From BQJD01 sp965652415 (lineage in GTDB: Bacteria > Pseudomonadota > Gammaproteobacteria > Arenicellales > CAJQKF01), in assembly GCA_965652415.1 (NCBI GenBank), contig CBFGVH010000004.1:1-64000 (forward strand): a stretch of 64,000 bases of DNA, written 5' to 3'. The translations under genes and the position numbers were made by a program. Below, piece by piece: positions 34,371 through 44,500 of the stretch (its first letter is position 1; every line of letters starts with the position of its first letter). A model generated the notes under the pieces. The model searched no databases. It saw nothing but the letters and a program-made list of their open reading frames with translations, and was not told the origin of the DNA.

Positions 34371-35530
34371 TATCGAACGATCAGCTCGCGGCCATGGCGC
34401 GACAGCCGCTCGTTGCCGGTGTCGCCGACGATGAACGTCTCACCCAGCGTCATGGCGCGGGCGCTGTTGCTGTTCATCAGGATCATGTGCAGGAACATCA
34501 CCATGCCCGGTTCGATCACTTGGCGGTTGCCGTCGTGGCACATGGGATAGTCCATCCAGCTCGGCGTGAAGCGGGCGCCGAGGCTGTAGCCGCAGGCGTT
34601 GAGCCGGTGCGCGGCGAGACCGGCACCGTCGAGCGCGCGGGCGTGCGCGTGGAACACGTCGTGCGCGCTCGCTCCGGGCACCATTGCCTCGTCGCAGGCC
34701 GCCAGCGCCTCGGCGGCGGCCTCGTACAGGTAGCGGTGTTCCGGGTGCACCTCGCCGACCAGCACGGTGCGCATCATAGCGGCGTGGTAGTGCCGGAACA
34801 CGCCGGCGAACTCCAAGGTGAGCTGGTCCGGTTCGTCGAGGCGGCGCCGCCCCGAGGCATAGCGGCACAACAATGCGCGCTCGCCCGAGCCGATGATGAA
34901 CTCGTTGCCGGGATAATCGCCGCCGCCAGCGAACACCGCGCCCTGCATGGCGGCGAGAACCTGGCCCTCGTCGGCGCCCGGGCCGATCAGTGCAATGCCG
35001 GCATCGAGGGCGTCGTCGGCCAGCGCTGCGGCACGACGCACGTGTTCGAGCTCGGCGGTCGACTTCACCATGCGCAGCGTGCTGACGAGTTCGGAGTGAT
35101 CCGCGACGGTGCAGAACCCGTCCAGCGCGTCCTCGAGTTCGCGGCCGCGGCGATGGGTCAGTCCGTAGCTCTCGAACTCGGCGCCCAGGCGCGCGCCCTT
35201 CATCCCGTGCGCGGCGAGCAGGTCGCGCAGCCGGGGGGCCGGCCCCCCGTCGACGCCGTCCACCCAGACGTGTATTTCGTCGATGATGGAGGTGAGCTGC
35301 GCCTGCCGCAGGTCCGCCGAGCGGGTCAGCAGGAACAAGGCGCCGTCGGCACCGAAGAACAGGCACTGGAAGAAGCAGAACCCGAATGTCTCGTAGCCGG
35401 TCAGGTAGTACATGCTCTCCTGGCGAAACAGCAGCAGGCCGTCGAGCGAATGCGCGACCATGGCGGTGCGAAGGCGCTGCTGGCGCTCGAGGAACTCCGA
35501 TCGCGGGAATGGCAGTGCGCCCGGGTTCAT
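34370..35530 (-). CDS. M24 (creatinase/prolidase fold) hydrolase, DoeA-like
   Basis: 386 residues. The N-terminal creatinase domain (about 10-150; GLLLFRQESMYYLTGYETFGFCFFQCLFF) precedes a pita-bread C-terminal domain. The classical metal ligands are altered: the first-Asp region reads LEFAGVFRHYHAAMMRT and the His region CGYSLGARFTPSW. This matches the ectoine-hydrolase DoeA type rather than true aminopeptidases. The GGDYPG segment also fits DoeA relatives. Substrate is not determined; an amide or osmolyte hydrolase is likely. It is coupled to the deacetylase gene. Confidence 0.78.
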   Translation of the reverse strand: MNPGALPFPRSEFLERQQRLRTAMVAHSLDGLLLFRQESMYYLTGYETFGFCFFQCLFFGADGALFLLTRSADLRQAQLTSIIDEIHVWVDGVDGGPAPRLRDLLAAHGMKGARLGAEFESYGLTHRRGRELEDALDGFCTVADHSELVSTLRMVKSTAELEHVRRAAALADDALDAGIALIGPGADEGQVLAAMQGAVFAGGGDYPGNEFIIGSGERALLCRYASGRRRLDEPDQLTLEFAGVFRHYHAAMMRTVLVGEVHPEHRYLYEAAAEALAACDEAMVPGASAHDVFHAHARALDGAGLAAHRLNACGYSLGARFTPSWMDYPMCHDGNRQVIEPGMVMFLHMILMNSNSARAMTLGETFIVGDTGNERLSRHGRELIVR

Positions 35531-35543
35531 GCGTACCTCCGGC

Positions 35544-35867
35544 TCAGTAGCTCAACAGTTCAAGGAAGAAAGGCAGCCACGCCCCGACCAGCAGCACCAA
35601 CAGGAGCGCATCGAATCGGATCACCGTGGTCAGCCGGGCGCGCTCGGCGCCTTCGGCGGACGCGCGTCCGATCGCCGCCATGGTCATGTCGAGCGGCAGC
35701 ACGAAAAAGAAGATCGGCACCAGCGCCGGGGCGATCAGCGTCGGCCACATGGCAAAACCGCTGCGGGCACTTTCGCCGCCGGCGAAGGGCGCGGATAATA
35801 CGAGCACCAGCAGGAATGCCGCGTGCATCACGCGCAGCGGACCGATCTTCCTCAAGAATTCAGGCAT
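35544..35867 (-). CDS. Small membrane protein of unknown function
   Basis: 107 residues with three probable transmembrane helices (about 12-30, 42-62 and 85-103) separated by a charged loop (RASAEGAERARLTTVIR). I do not recognise a family. It lies 13 bases upstream of the M24 gene, so it probably belongs to that operon. Its ATG overlaps the divergent adaptor's proposed ATG in the palindrome CATG at 35865-35868. Confidence 0.6.
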   Translation of the reverse strand: MPEFLRKIGPLRVMHAAFLLVLVLSAPFAGGESARSGFAMWPTLIAPALVPIFFFVLPLDMTMAAIGRASAEGAERARLTTVIRFDALLLVLLVGAWLPFFLELLSY

Positions 35868-36936
35868 GTCTCATCTCAGGGCGCGAGCTTCGGGCGCGCC
35901 GTATTCTACGCCAGGGCAGGTTCGAATTGCCCGCGCCCGGCTCGCACTGGCCGCTGCAATCATGGTTCTCGTCCACGGCGTCGGCGCCAACGACGCGGTA
36001 CCGGTGTCGGTCGAGCCGCTGTCCGCGCTCGCCGTCACCCTGTCCGGGTCGGCGCCCGGCACCGCTGTCAGCCTCCACCACACCGAGGTGGCCTCGCGTC
36101 TTGCCGGGGTGATCGACTCGATCGCGGTCGAGGCCGGCGACCGCGTGGCGACCGGCGACGTGCTCGCCGAACTCGACTGCACCGAGTACGCCCGCGAACT
36201 CGCCCGCCACGAGGCGCAGCTCGAGGCCCTCGAGGCGCGACGCACCCTTGCCGACGCGCAGCTTCAGCGCGCCCTGAAGCTGCTGCCGACCCGCAACATC
36301 CCCGAGGAACAGGTCAACCAGCGGCGAGCCGAATTCGACGTCGCCAGCGCCGAGATCGTCGCCCAGAAGGCCCAGGTCGCGATCTCCCGGCGCCAGGTCG
36401 AACACTGCCGCATCGTGAGCCCGTTCGACGGCGTCGTCACCCGGCGCACGGCAAGCCTCGGCGCCTACGTCTCTCCCGGCACGGCAGTGGCCGAGGTCAT
36501 CGATACGGAGCGCGTCGAGGTGTCGAGCCAGGTGCCGCTGGGCGACGTCGGGCAGCTTGCAACGAGGCCGCTTTCGTTTCGCACTGACAACGGGGAGTAC
36601 GAGGTTGCGCTTCGCACCCTGGTGCCGCTGATCGACGCCTCCAGCCGCAGCCAGGAGGCGCGCCTTCGATTCGCGGGTGAACCGGCAGTACCGGGAACAC
36701 CCGGACGGGTGGTCTGGGTCGCCGACGACAGCGCCGTGCCGGCCCACCTGCTGGTGGCCCACGACGGCGCGCTCGGCGTCTACGTCGCCGACGACGGCGT
36801 CGCCCGCTTCGTGCCGCTGCCGGGCGCCGTGGAAGGACGGGCGGCGGCCGCCAATCTCGATCCCGACACCCTGGTCATCACGCTCGGACGCCATGCCGTC
36901 GCCCCGGGCCGGCCGATCGTAGTCGAAACCGACTGA
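35866..36936 (+). CDS. RND efflux periplasmic adaptor (HlyD/MFP family)
   Basis: 356 residues as drawn. The lipoyl half SRLAGVIDSIAVEAGDRVATGDVLAELDC, a coiled-coil hairpin (RHEAQLEALEARRTLADAQLQRALKLL) and the second lipoyl half CRIVSPFDGVVTRRTASLGAYVSPG are clear; beta-barrel and membrane-proximal domains follow. It links the inner-membrane pump to an outer-membrane channel. The N-terminus is uncertain. ATG 35866 gives a long n-region before the hydrophobic stretch RLALAAAIMVLVHGVGA, and ATG 35962 is an alternative. It sits 46 bases before the pump gene. Confidence 0.87.
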   Translation: MSHLRARASGAPYSTPGQVRIARARLALAAAIMVLVHGVGANDAVPVSVEPLSALAVTLSGSAPGTAVSLHHTEVASRLAGVIDSIAVEAGDRVATGDVLAELDCTEYARELARHEAQLEALEARRTLADAQLQRALKLLPTRNIPEEQVNQRRAEFDVASAEIVAQKAQVAISRRQVEHCRIVSPFDGVVTRRTASLGAYVSPGTAVAEVIDTERVEVSSQVPLGDVGQLATRPLSFRTDNGEYEVALRTLVPLIDASSRSQEARLRFAGEPAVPGTPGRVVWVADDSAVPAHLLVAHDGALGVYVADDGVARFVPLPGAVEGRAAAANLDPDTLVITLGRHAVAPGRPIVVETD

Positions 36937-36982
36937 AGCCGCCTGCAACATCGACCCGCCGGGAGACCCGTTTCCAAGGCCC

Positions 36983-39900
36983 ATGCTGCGCGTACTGATC
37001 CGCAACCACGTTCTCGCCAACGCCCTGTTCGTGCTGGTCCTGGCACTGGGCACGGCCGCCTACGTGACCATGCCGCGCGAGCAGGACCCGACCATCAACT
37101 TCAACTGGATCGACATCACCACGGTGTTCCCGGGCGCCTCGGCCGAGGATATCGAGAAACGCGTCACCGACGTCATCGAGGATGCCGTGCGCAAGCTGTC
37201 GGACGTGCGCTTCGTGGCCAGCACCAGCCGCGAGGGCGTTTCCAACGTGGTTGTGCGCTTCAACGAGATCTCGCCCGCATTGTTCGACAAGCGGGTCAAC
37301 GACTTGAGGCGCGAAATCCAGAACAAGGAGGTGGAACTGCCCCAGGACGCCCTCGACCCGGTGATCTTCGAGGTCACCAGCGCCAACGCCTTCCCCACGG
37401 CCACCATCGTCATATCCGGCCGGGCCTACGACGAGAACCTGCGCCGCGCTGCCCACCTGGCCCGCGACGAGGTCGAGCAGCTGCGCGGCGTCGATCGGGT
37501 GCTGGCGACCTCCCTGCCCGATCCCGAGGTCGTCGTGCGCCTCGACGCCGCGAAGGTCCATTCCCTCGGCCTGTCGCCAATATCTATCGCGAACGCCATA
37601 GAGGCCCAGTTCCGCGACGTCGCCGCCGGCAGCGTCTCCGTGGACGACCAGCGCTGGCTCGTGCGGCTGATCGGCACCAGCGACGACCTGGGCCTGTTGT
37701 CGCGAGTGCCCCTGCCGGCGGCTGATGGCGAAGTGCTGCTCGAGGACGTCGCCGACATCGAACGCGGCATGGACGAGTTGCGCACGGGCGTGCGCTACCG
37801 GGGGCGGCCGGCCGCCATGCTGGCGGTGACCAAGTCGCCCGGAACCAACAACCTTGCCCTGGTCGAGCGGCTCGAGGAATGGGCCGCAGGCTACAACGAG
37901 GCCATGGCTCATCGCGGAGTCAATGCCGAACTCGTCGACGACCAGACCCAGGTCACCCGCGACGCCCTCAACGTGATGCAGACCAACGCCGCGCTCGGCC
38001 TGGCGCTCGTTCTGGTTGTCACCTGGCTGTTCGTGGGCGCGCGTATCGCCGTGCTCACCTGTCTCGGCATCCCCTTCATCCTCGCCGGTACGTTCTGGGC
38101 CCTGTCGGCGCTCGACCAGACCGTCAACGTCAGCGTGCTGCTCGGTGTGGTAATCAGCCTGGGCATGCTGGTCGACGACGCGGTGGTGGTGGTCGAGTCC
38201 ATCTACCAGCGCCTGCAGCACGGCATCGACGCCATGACCGCGTCGCTCGAGTCGCTCGCCGAGGTCGCGGCGCCTGTGACCACCGCCGTGCTCACCACCA
38301 TGGCCGCGTTTCTGCCGCTGATGCTGCTGCCGGGCATTCTCGGCCAGTTCATGATGGTGATTCCGCTGGTGGTGACAGTGGCGCTGGCGATCAGCCTGGT
38401 CGAGGCGTTCTGGATGCTCCCGGTGCACATCACGGCGATGAGTCCCGACTTTTCCTCTCCCGGACGCATCCAGCGACTGCGCAACCGGATGCTGGCCGCC
38501 ATCCGGCGAACCTACACGCGGCTGCTGGTGCGCGTCATCCGCCATCCGGCGGTCTTCGCGGTGCTGATCCTTGCGCTAATCGCCGGCGCCGGCGCCGCGG
38601 TGGCGACCGGCGCGATACGCATGGATTTCTTCGCCAGCGACCCGCTCAGGATCTTTTACGTCAACGTGCAGATGCCGAGCGACACGCCGCTCGAGGCGAC
38701 CATGGAGCACGTGGAGCGGATCGAGCGCGCGGTGCGCGCCGGACTCGACGAGGACGAGGTGCGTTCCGTGGTGAGCTACGCCGGCCAGCAGTTCACCGAG
38801 ATCGAGCCGCTGTTCGGCGACCGCTACGGGCAGGTGCTGGTATCGCTCAAGCCGGCGCGCGGAGAACTGCGCCCGGTGGACGAGGTGATCGACGCCCTCC
38901 GTCCGGTGCTCGAGCGTATTCCGGGCGCCTCGCGCATCACTTTCCTGCGCCTCGCCGGCGGGCCGCCGACTTCCAAGCCCATCAACGTCAAGTTGCGCGG
39001 CGACGACTCCGCCGCCATCGGCGCCGCGGTAGAGGACCTGACAGCCTTCCTGGAGGCGCGCGCCGACGTGCACGACGTCGAGGACGACCGCTCCCAGGGA
39101 CAGCTCGAGTTCCGCCTGCGCATCCGCCACGACGCCCTCGCCCGCTCCGGCGTCGATCCCGCCGTGCTGGCGCGGACCGTGCGCCTGCTGGTCGACGGCG
39201 AGGTCCTGACCAGCTTCCAGGACCGCGGCGAGAAGGTCGAGCTTCGCCTGCGGCTCGAGGGCGACGGCCGCCACGACATCGCCCGGCTGCTCGAATTCAC
39301 GCTGCCGGCGACCGACGGCCGCCAAGTCGCCCTTTCCACGCTTCTGGAAGCGGACACCTCGCGCGGCGCCGGCACCATTCGTCACTACAATTTCCGGCGT
39401 ACCGTCACCGTCAGCGCCGACATCGACAGCGACCAGATCGACACCGTGGCCATCAACAACGCCATCCGCTCCTGGTGGGAGCAGGCACGCGAGCGTCACC
39501 CCGGCATCGGCCTGGACTTCACCGGCGTGCTCGACGACATCGAGGAGAGCATCGACGCCATCGGCCGGCTTTTCCTGCTCGGCGTCGGCCTGATCTACCT
39601 GATCCTGGGCACGCAGTTTCGCAGCTACTTCCAGCCCATGATGATCCTGTCCAGCATTCCGCTGGCCTTCACCGGCGTGGTGGCGGGCCTGCTCATCAGC
39701 AAGACGCCGCTCAGCCTGTTCACCCTGTACGGCGTGGTGGCGCTTGCCGGGATCGCGGTCAACTCGGCCATCGTCCTGATCTCGGCGGCCAATGCCCGCC
39801 TCGACGCCGGCTACACGGTGATCCACGCCATCGTCTACGCGGCGCGCCGCCGCGTGGTGCCGATACTGATCACCTCGCTGACCACCATCGCCGGGCTGTT

Positions 39901-40084
39901 CTCGCTCGCCACGGGCCTGGGCGGCAAGTCCCTGATCTGGGGCCCGGTCGCCACCTCCATCGTGTGGGGGCTGGGAATCTCGAGCCTGCTCACCCTGTTC
40001 TTCGTACCGGTGCTCTATCGCCTGTTCATGGTTCGCAGCCACCGCGCGAGGCCGGCGGCGCAGCGCCTGCAGGCGTCCCGGTGA
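36983..40084 (+). CDS. RND-family efflux transporter permease
   Basis: 1033-residue inner-membrane proton-driven pump with two sets of six TM helices and two large periplasmic loops. TM4 carries the proton-relay pair Asp-Asp in LGMLVDDAVVVVES. The N-terminal PREQDPTINFNWIDITTVFPGASAEDIEKRVTDVIED and the C-terminal SGIPLAFTGVV-type segment (LSSIPLAFTGVVAGLLIS) are typical. It is in operon with the adaptor. No outer-membrane factor is nearby, so it likely uses a shared TolC. It resembles the AcrB/MdtC-like branch without clear drug specificity. Confidence 0.93.
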   Translation: MLRVLIRNHVLANALFVLVLALGTAAYVTMPREQDPTINFNWIDITTVFPGASAEDIEKRVTDVIEDAVRKLSDVRFVASTSREGVSNVVVRFNEISPALFDKRVNDLRREIQNKEVELPQDALDPVIFEVTSANAFPTATIVISGRAYDENLRRAAHLARDEVEQLRGVDRVLATSLPDPEVVVRLDAAKVHSLGLSPISIANAIEAQFRDVAAGSVSVDDQRWLVRLIGTSDDLGLLSRVPLPAADGEVLLEDVADIERGMDELRTGVRYRGRPAAMLAVTKSPGTNNLALVERLEEWAAGYNEAMAHRGVNAELVDDQTQVTRDALNVMQTNAALGLALVLVVTWLFVGARIAVLTCLGIPFILAGTFWALSALDQTVNVSVLLGVVISLGMLVDDAVVVVESIYQRLQHGIDAMTASLESLAEVAAPVTTAVLTTMAAFLPLMLLPGILGQFMMVIPLVVTVALAISLVEAFWMLPVHITAMSPDFSSPGRIQRLRNRMLAAIRRTYTRLLVRVIRHPAVFAVLILALIAGAGAAVATGAIRMDFFASDPLRIFYVNVQMPSDTPLEATMEHVERIERAVRAGLDEDEVRSVVSYAGQQFTEIEPLFGDRYGQVLVSLKPARGELRPVDEVIDALRPVLERIPGASRITFLRLAGGPPTSKPINVKLRGDDSAAIGAAVEDLTAFLEARADVHDVEDDRSQGQLEFRLRIRHDALARSGVDPAVLARTVRLLVDGEVLTSFQDRGEKVELRLRLEGDGRHDIARLLEFTLPATDGRQVALSTLLEADTSRGAGTIRHYNFRRTVTVSADIDSDQIDTVAINNAIRSWWEQARERHPGIGLDFTGVLDDIEESIDAIGRLFLLGVGLIYLILGTQFRSYFQPMMILSSIPLAFTGVVAGLLISKTPLSLFTLYGVVALAGIAVNSAIVLISAANARLDAGYTVIHAIVYAARRRVVPILITSLTTIAGLFSLATGLGGKSLIWGPVATSIVWGLGISSLLTLFFVPVLYRLFMVRSHRARPAAQRLQASR

Positions 40085-40142
40085 TAAGATAGGAATCGCC
40101 GGCACAACCGTGCGGTGACTACTCCGCAGACCGGCAGGCGAC

Positions 40143-40529
40143 ATGCTGAAACGATTCGACGAATTCGGCCGCGATTTCCTCGAGACCGTCGGCCCCCGCC
40201 GCACCCGCGAGGCCGCCCTTCGATGCGCGACCTGTAGCGCGGTGATCTCGCACCGCCCGCGGCCCATCGAGCGCCGCGGCGCCCATCGCCACCACTTCGT
40301 CAATCCGCACGGCTTCTCCTTCCATGTCGGCTGCTTCGCCCATGCCGAGCGCACCGCCGGCAGCGGACGCGCGACGAGCGCGCATACCTGGTTTCCGGGT
40401 TACGCCTGGCGCATCGCCCTGTGCGCCCGCTGCGGCGTTCACGTCGGCTGGCGCTTCGACGGACCTCACGACAGCTTCTTCGCGCTGATCCTCTCCCGCG
40501 TCATCGAGGCGCCGGGCGACGACCACTGA
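40143..40529 (+). CDS. Bacterial cereblon-like CULT-domain protein
   Basis: 128 residues. The whole protein fits a single CULT (thalidomide-binding) domain. Two zinc-ribbon Cys pairs are present, C28/C31 (CATC) and C94/C97 (CARC). Three aromatic-cage Trp lie at 83, 89 and 103, with the 6 and 14 spacing I recall from the Magnetospirillum cereblon-isoform protein. GAHRHHFVNPHGFSFHVGCFAHA and HTWFPGYAWRIALCARCGVHVGWRF are strongly family-like. The cage in cereblon binds glutarimide and C-terminal cyclic imides; the bacterial role is unknown. It stands 58 bases after the RND gene and just before a GNAT gene. Confidence 0.85.
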   Translation: MLKRFDEFGRDFLETVGPRRTREAALRCATCSAVISHRPRPIERRGAHRHHFVNPHGFSFHVGCFAHAERTAGSGRATSAHTWFPGYAWRIALCARCGVHVGWRFDGPHDSFFALILSRVIEAPGDDH

Positions 40530-40542
40530 CCGCCTCGCCACC

Positions 40543-41016
40543 GTGATCATCTACATCGCCCAATGCAAGGTGGGATCACCCGGCTTTTCCAGCCTGGTCG
40601 AGCGCCTGGACGCCGAACTGGGAGGCCTCTACCCGCCCGGCAGCAACCACCTCGACGCGATCGGCGACCTCGACGCTGCCGACGCCTTCGCCGTGGGCGC
40701 CTTCGACCTCATCGAGCAGGTCGGCTGCGGCGCGTTCAAGCGCATGACCGACGACGGCGTCTACGCGGAGATCAAGCGCATCTACGTCGAGCCGCTGTAT
40801 CGGGGCACCGGCATCGGCCGCCGCATTCTCGACGCCCTCGAGGACGAGATGCGCCGGCGCGGGCTCACGGTGGCGCGGCTCGAGACAGGCGTTGCAACCA
40901 CCGAGCCTCTTGCCCTCTACGAAAAGGCCGGCTACCGGCGGCGCGGTCCGTTCGGCGGTTACCGCGACGACATCCACAGCGCGTTCTTCGAGAAGCAGCT
41001 CGGCCTTCAGTGCTGA
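40543..41016 (+). CDS. GNAT-family N-acetyltransferase
   Basis: 157 residues with the acetyl-CoA motif A RIYVEPLYRGTGIGRRILDALEDEMRRRG and motif B LYEKAGYRRRGPFGGY. It starts at GTG 40543, 13 bases after the CULT gene. Residues 5-30 (QCKVGSPGFSSLVERLDAELGGLYPPGSNHLD) resemble small-amine or peptide acetyltransferases. Substrate unknown. Confidence 0.87.
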   Translation: MIIYIAQCKVGSPGFSSLVERLDAELGGLYPPGSNHLDAIGDLDAADAFAVGAFDLIEQVGCGAFKRMTDDGVYAEIKRIYVEPLYRGTGIGRRILDALEDEMRRRGLTVARLETGVATTEPLALYEKAGYRRRGPFGGYRDDIHSAFFEKQLGLQC

Positions 41017-41093
41017 GCGGTGACGATCGGGTATCATCCGGGGCCTGTCGACGCCGCCTGCCGCGTCGGCCAGCTATTCCGGGAGACGAATTC

Positions 41094-41555
41094 GTGAGCA
41101 CCGCGATCTGGCAAAGTCCCCTCGACCTGGCGCTGGCCAACCGGCTGGTGCGCGGCACCGCCGTCGGGCATCTCGGCATCGAGCTCACCGAGCTCGGCGA
41201 CGACTACCTCGTCGGGCGCATGCCGGTCGACGAGCGCACCCGGCAGCCCGCCGGCGTGCTGCACGGCGGCGCCTCGGTGCTGCTTGCGGAGACGCTGGCC
41301 TCGTGGGCAGCGACCTTCTGCGTGGACACCCGCCGCAGTCACTGCGTGGGGCTGGAGATCAATGCCAATCACCTGCGCCCGGTGACCGACGGCCACGTCG
41401 TCGGCACCGCGCGCCCCCTGCATCTCGGCCGCACCACCCACGTGTGGCAGGTCGAGATCGAGAACGCCGCGCGCAAGCCGGTGTGCATCTCGCGCGTGAC
41501 CATGGCGGTGCTGCCGGTGCCGAGCGGCTACGTGCCGCAGGGGGAGCGGGACTGA
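41094..41555 (+). CDS. Hotdog-fold thioesterase (PaaI/YdiI-like)
   Basis: 153 residues. The central motif RQPAGVLHGGASVLLAETLASWAA is the hotdog-helix signature of acyl-CoA thioesterases such as YdiI/MenI, with His and Glu candidates in LHGG and LAET. GLEINANHLRPVTDGHVVGTARPLHLGRTTHVWQVEI is the second half. It starts at GTG 41094 with GGGAG upstream. It may hydrolyse aromatic or DHNA-like CoA esters, but specificity is open. Confidence 0.88.
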   Translation: MSTAIWQSPLDLALANRLVRGTAVGHLGIELTELGDDYLVGRMPVDERTRQPAGVLHGGASVLLAETLASWAATFCVDTRRSHCVGLEINANHLRPVTDGHVVGTARPLHLGRTTHVWQVEIENAARKPVCISRVTMAVLPVPSGYVPQGERD

Positions 41556-41564
41556 CGGCAGGGT

Positions 41565-44500
41565 CTATCGCGACGGCGGGTGGACGGACTCACGTTGGGG
41601 CTCCCTCCCGGTTTTCGCTGGCCCGGCCAGCGAGTCCCTGAAGGCCGCCTCGACCCGCGCACACTCCTTGCCGCCGGTGGTCAGGCGGTCGAACATGTTT
41701 TGAAGCAGCAGGCTCATGCCGCCACTCGCCATGGCCGCACCGATGCTGGCGCCGGTCATCAGCAGGCCCTTGGGGTCGGTGCGGTACTCGGGCGCCGACA
41801 ACGTGCCGCCGACGCCGATGAACTTGACCAGTCCCGACGTGCTCAGGCCGATGCCTTCCTGGGCCTTGGGCCGCATCACCAGGGCGAGCCGCTCGGAGCC
41901 GAGGTCGATTTCTCCCTCGCCTATGATGAGCAGCCGGCTGCCCTTGATCACGATCGACTTGTCGGCGACGGCCTTGCCTCCTCGGACCACGAAGCCGACC
42001 ACACCGCACTCGATTTCCATGTTCCGCGCCTGGCGGTCAAAGGGATTGACGATGCGGAAGACCTCGAACAGCACGTCCGCCGACAAAAGGTTGAGCTGGC
42101 GGTTCGGCAGTACGGCGCTGTTGATGCGGACCAACAGGTGGCCGTCGGCACCCGAAATGATCTCGTGCACCGAGTCGCCGTGCCCGGCAATTTCGATCTC
42201 GACGTCGATGTCGCCGCTGTACTCGTCGCCGCTGTCCTCCAGCGCCCTGAGTCGACCCGGATCGATGCCGTCAAGCAACACGTTGACGCTGACGGCCGGC
42301 CGGGCAGCGCTCGCGTCGATATCGAGTTCGAGGCTGGATTCGCCTCCGCCGAGCATGCGCTGGGTCGATGCGATCTCGACCACGCCACCGCGGCCCTGGC
42401 CGCGAAACGATACCGACTGGTAGTCGATCGCCTTGCTGTGCAGGGTGCCGACATCGAGGTCGAGATCGAGATCGAACGTCGCAAGCGACTTGAGGGACAA
42501 CGGCGCGGTTGAGAAATAGCTCGTCCGCGACGCGGCCTCGGCCGCCGTCTCGGCATCCGGCTCCGTATCGAGGCCGAGGTCGGCGAGGTGGAGATCCGGC
42601 GCGGTGGCGTCGACACGCACGTGCGGCAACTCGTCGTTCGAGCCGGGAAATCGCACGTCGACGCTGCCCTGGATCCGGGTTTCGCCGCTGGCCAGGTCGA
42701 GTCCTTCCAGGTAGATGCCGGAAGCGTCATGGCGAAGGCTGCCGACCAGGTCCACCGGGTTGGGAAAGGCGGTGGTTGCACCCGCCAGTGCGGTAATCGC
42801 ATTGGCATCCATGTCCTTGAGCCGCAGTTGTCCGGAACCCCCGAAGTCCTCGTCCAGCCGGCCGCTGTACGAGATCGTGCCGTCGCTGCCGACCAGGCGC
42901 GCGGAAAGCTCGAACTCCCGCTCATCGAGGGCGCCCGCCTCGACACGGCCCGCGAACGCGGCCGCACCGGGAGCCTCGACGCCCCGGAGCAACGAGGGGT
43001 CCGGCTCGAAGCGGAACTCACCGGCGATGCCCGCCAGCCGCCGCGGCTCGGCGACGGTGCCTTCGAACTCGAATCGGCCGCGCGCCGTTGCCCCGTTCGC
43101 CTCGACGGCGGCGCCGGCGTCGAGGCCCTCGGGCAGGTCCAGGGCAAGGTCCAGGGCGACGATTCCCGCCGGCGCCGACGCCGGGCCCGCGTCGAGGACG
43201 ACCTCGATGCCGCTGGAGGCGAGATCGCGAAGTCGCTGGATATCGCCGCTCACCCGGGCGCGCCCGCGCTCGCTCTCGAAAACCGCCACGAGACCCGCCA
43301 GCGAGAACTGGCGCTCGGCAAAGCGCAGCGTCCCCGATGCCTCGCCACGCTCGCCGAACCACTCGGCCATGGGCACCTTCGGCACGACCCGGGCGATGTC
43401 GGTCCCGCGAACACTCGCCGCCAGTTCCAGCGACATTCCGTGATCGCTTCGCGCGAGCTCGCCTTCGCCGGTCGCGGTCAACGCACCGGCGCCGAGGTCG
43501 AGTTGCAGTCGCTCGACCAGGATCCGATGAAGCGGTCCGTCGGCAACCGCGCTACCGGTCAGGGGGCCGGTCAAACGCGAGTCGACGCCGAATGCGGAAA
43601 CGATAATGGCAATGTCGTCGGCGTCGATGGTGAAGCGCACGTCCTCGACGCGGTCGCCGCCACCGGCCTCGTCGCGCGCGAATCGGCCGGAGCCGGCAAG
43701 TTCGACATCGCCATCGCCGATGACGACCGTGAAGTGCTCGACGTTGACCCCGTCGTAGTCGCCGTCGAGGCGCGCGCTGAGCCGAGCCGGCAGGGTTACT
43801 CCCGCATCGAAGCCGAAGTCGCCCAGGAACGCCGCGAGATCGCTCGCCTCGACCTCGAGATCGCCGTGCTCCATCACCAGGCGCCGACGCTCCTGGCGAA
43901 TGGTTGCCGAAAGGCCGAAGCCGCCGTGGGCGGTGGTCGCCGCCATCTCGCTCATCTCGAATGTCAATGCGCCGACGTCTCCGAACAGCCGCCCCTTGAC
44001 TCGCTCATCGAAGAACTGCGCGCCGACACCGGCCTGGCCGGCGATGTCACCGGCAGCCGTCAGCTGCAGGTCGACGCCGCCGAGCGCGGGCCAGTCGGCA
44101 ACGTCGCCATGCACGGCGAGGGTCAGGCCGGCGAAGTCGATCCAGCCCGACACCCGGGCCGAGGACGAATCGGCCACCGGGTCGCCGAACCCGGCCAGGA
44201 GTTCGCTCGCCACCGGTTCGCCGCCAAGCGCCGCCCGCAGGCTGAACCGCGCGCCGCTGGCGAGATCCGCGCGCAGGTTCATGGACTCGATGTCGAGGGC
44301 GGCACGGTCGCCGGGCAGACCCTCGATCACGGACTGGTCCACCGCGATCTCGACCGGGAACGGCAGCCACGTTTGCCGTCTTTCACCGCCGCGGCGCCCT
44401 GGCAGGCGCCCCGCGGCCAGCGATGCTCCGCTGAGCGCGACGACGACCGGGTCCTCGGCGCTCGGGTCCAGCAGCGCGCGCGGAGCGGTCAGCGTGGCCC

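Noticed and set aside
34370..35530. DMSP lyase DddP
   Set aside because: Same fold, but the metal-ligand segments do not match what I recall of DddP and fit DoeA-type proteins better.
36878..38545. 555-codon minus-strand open frame within the RND pump
   Set aside because: Composition is His/Gln/Asp-rich shadow sequence with no domain; the plus-strand pump is unambiguous.
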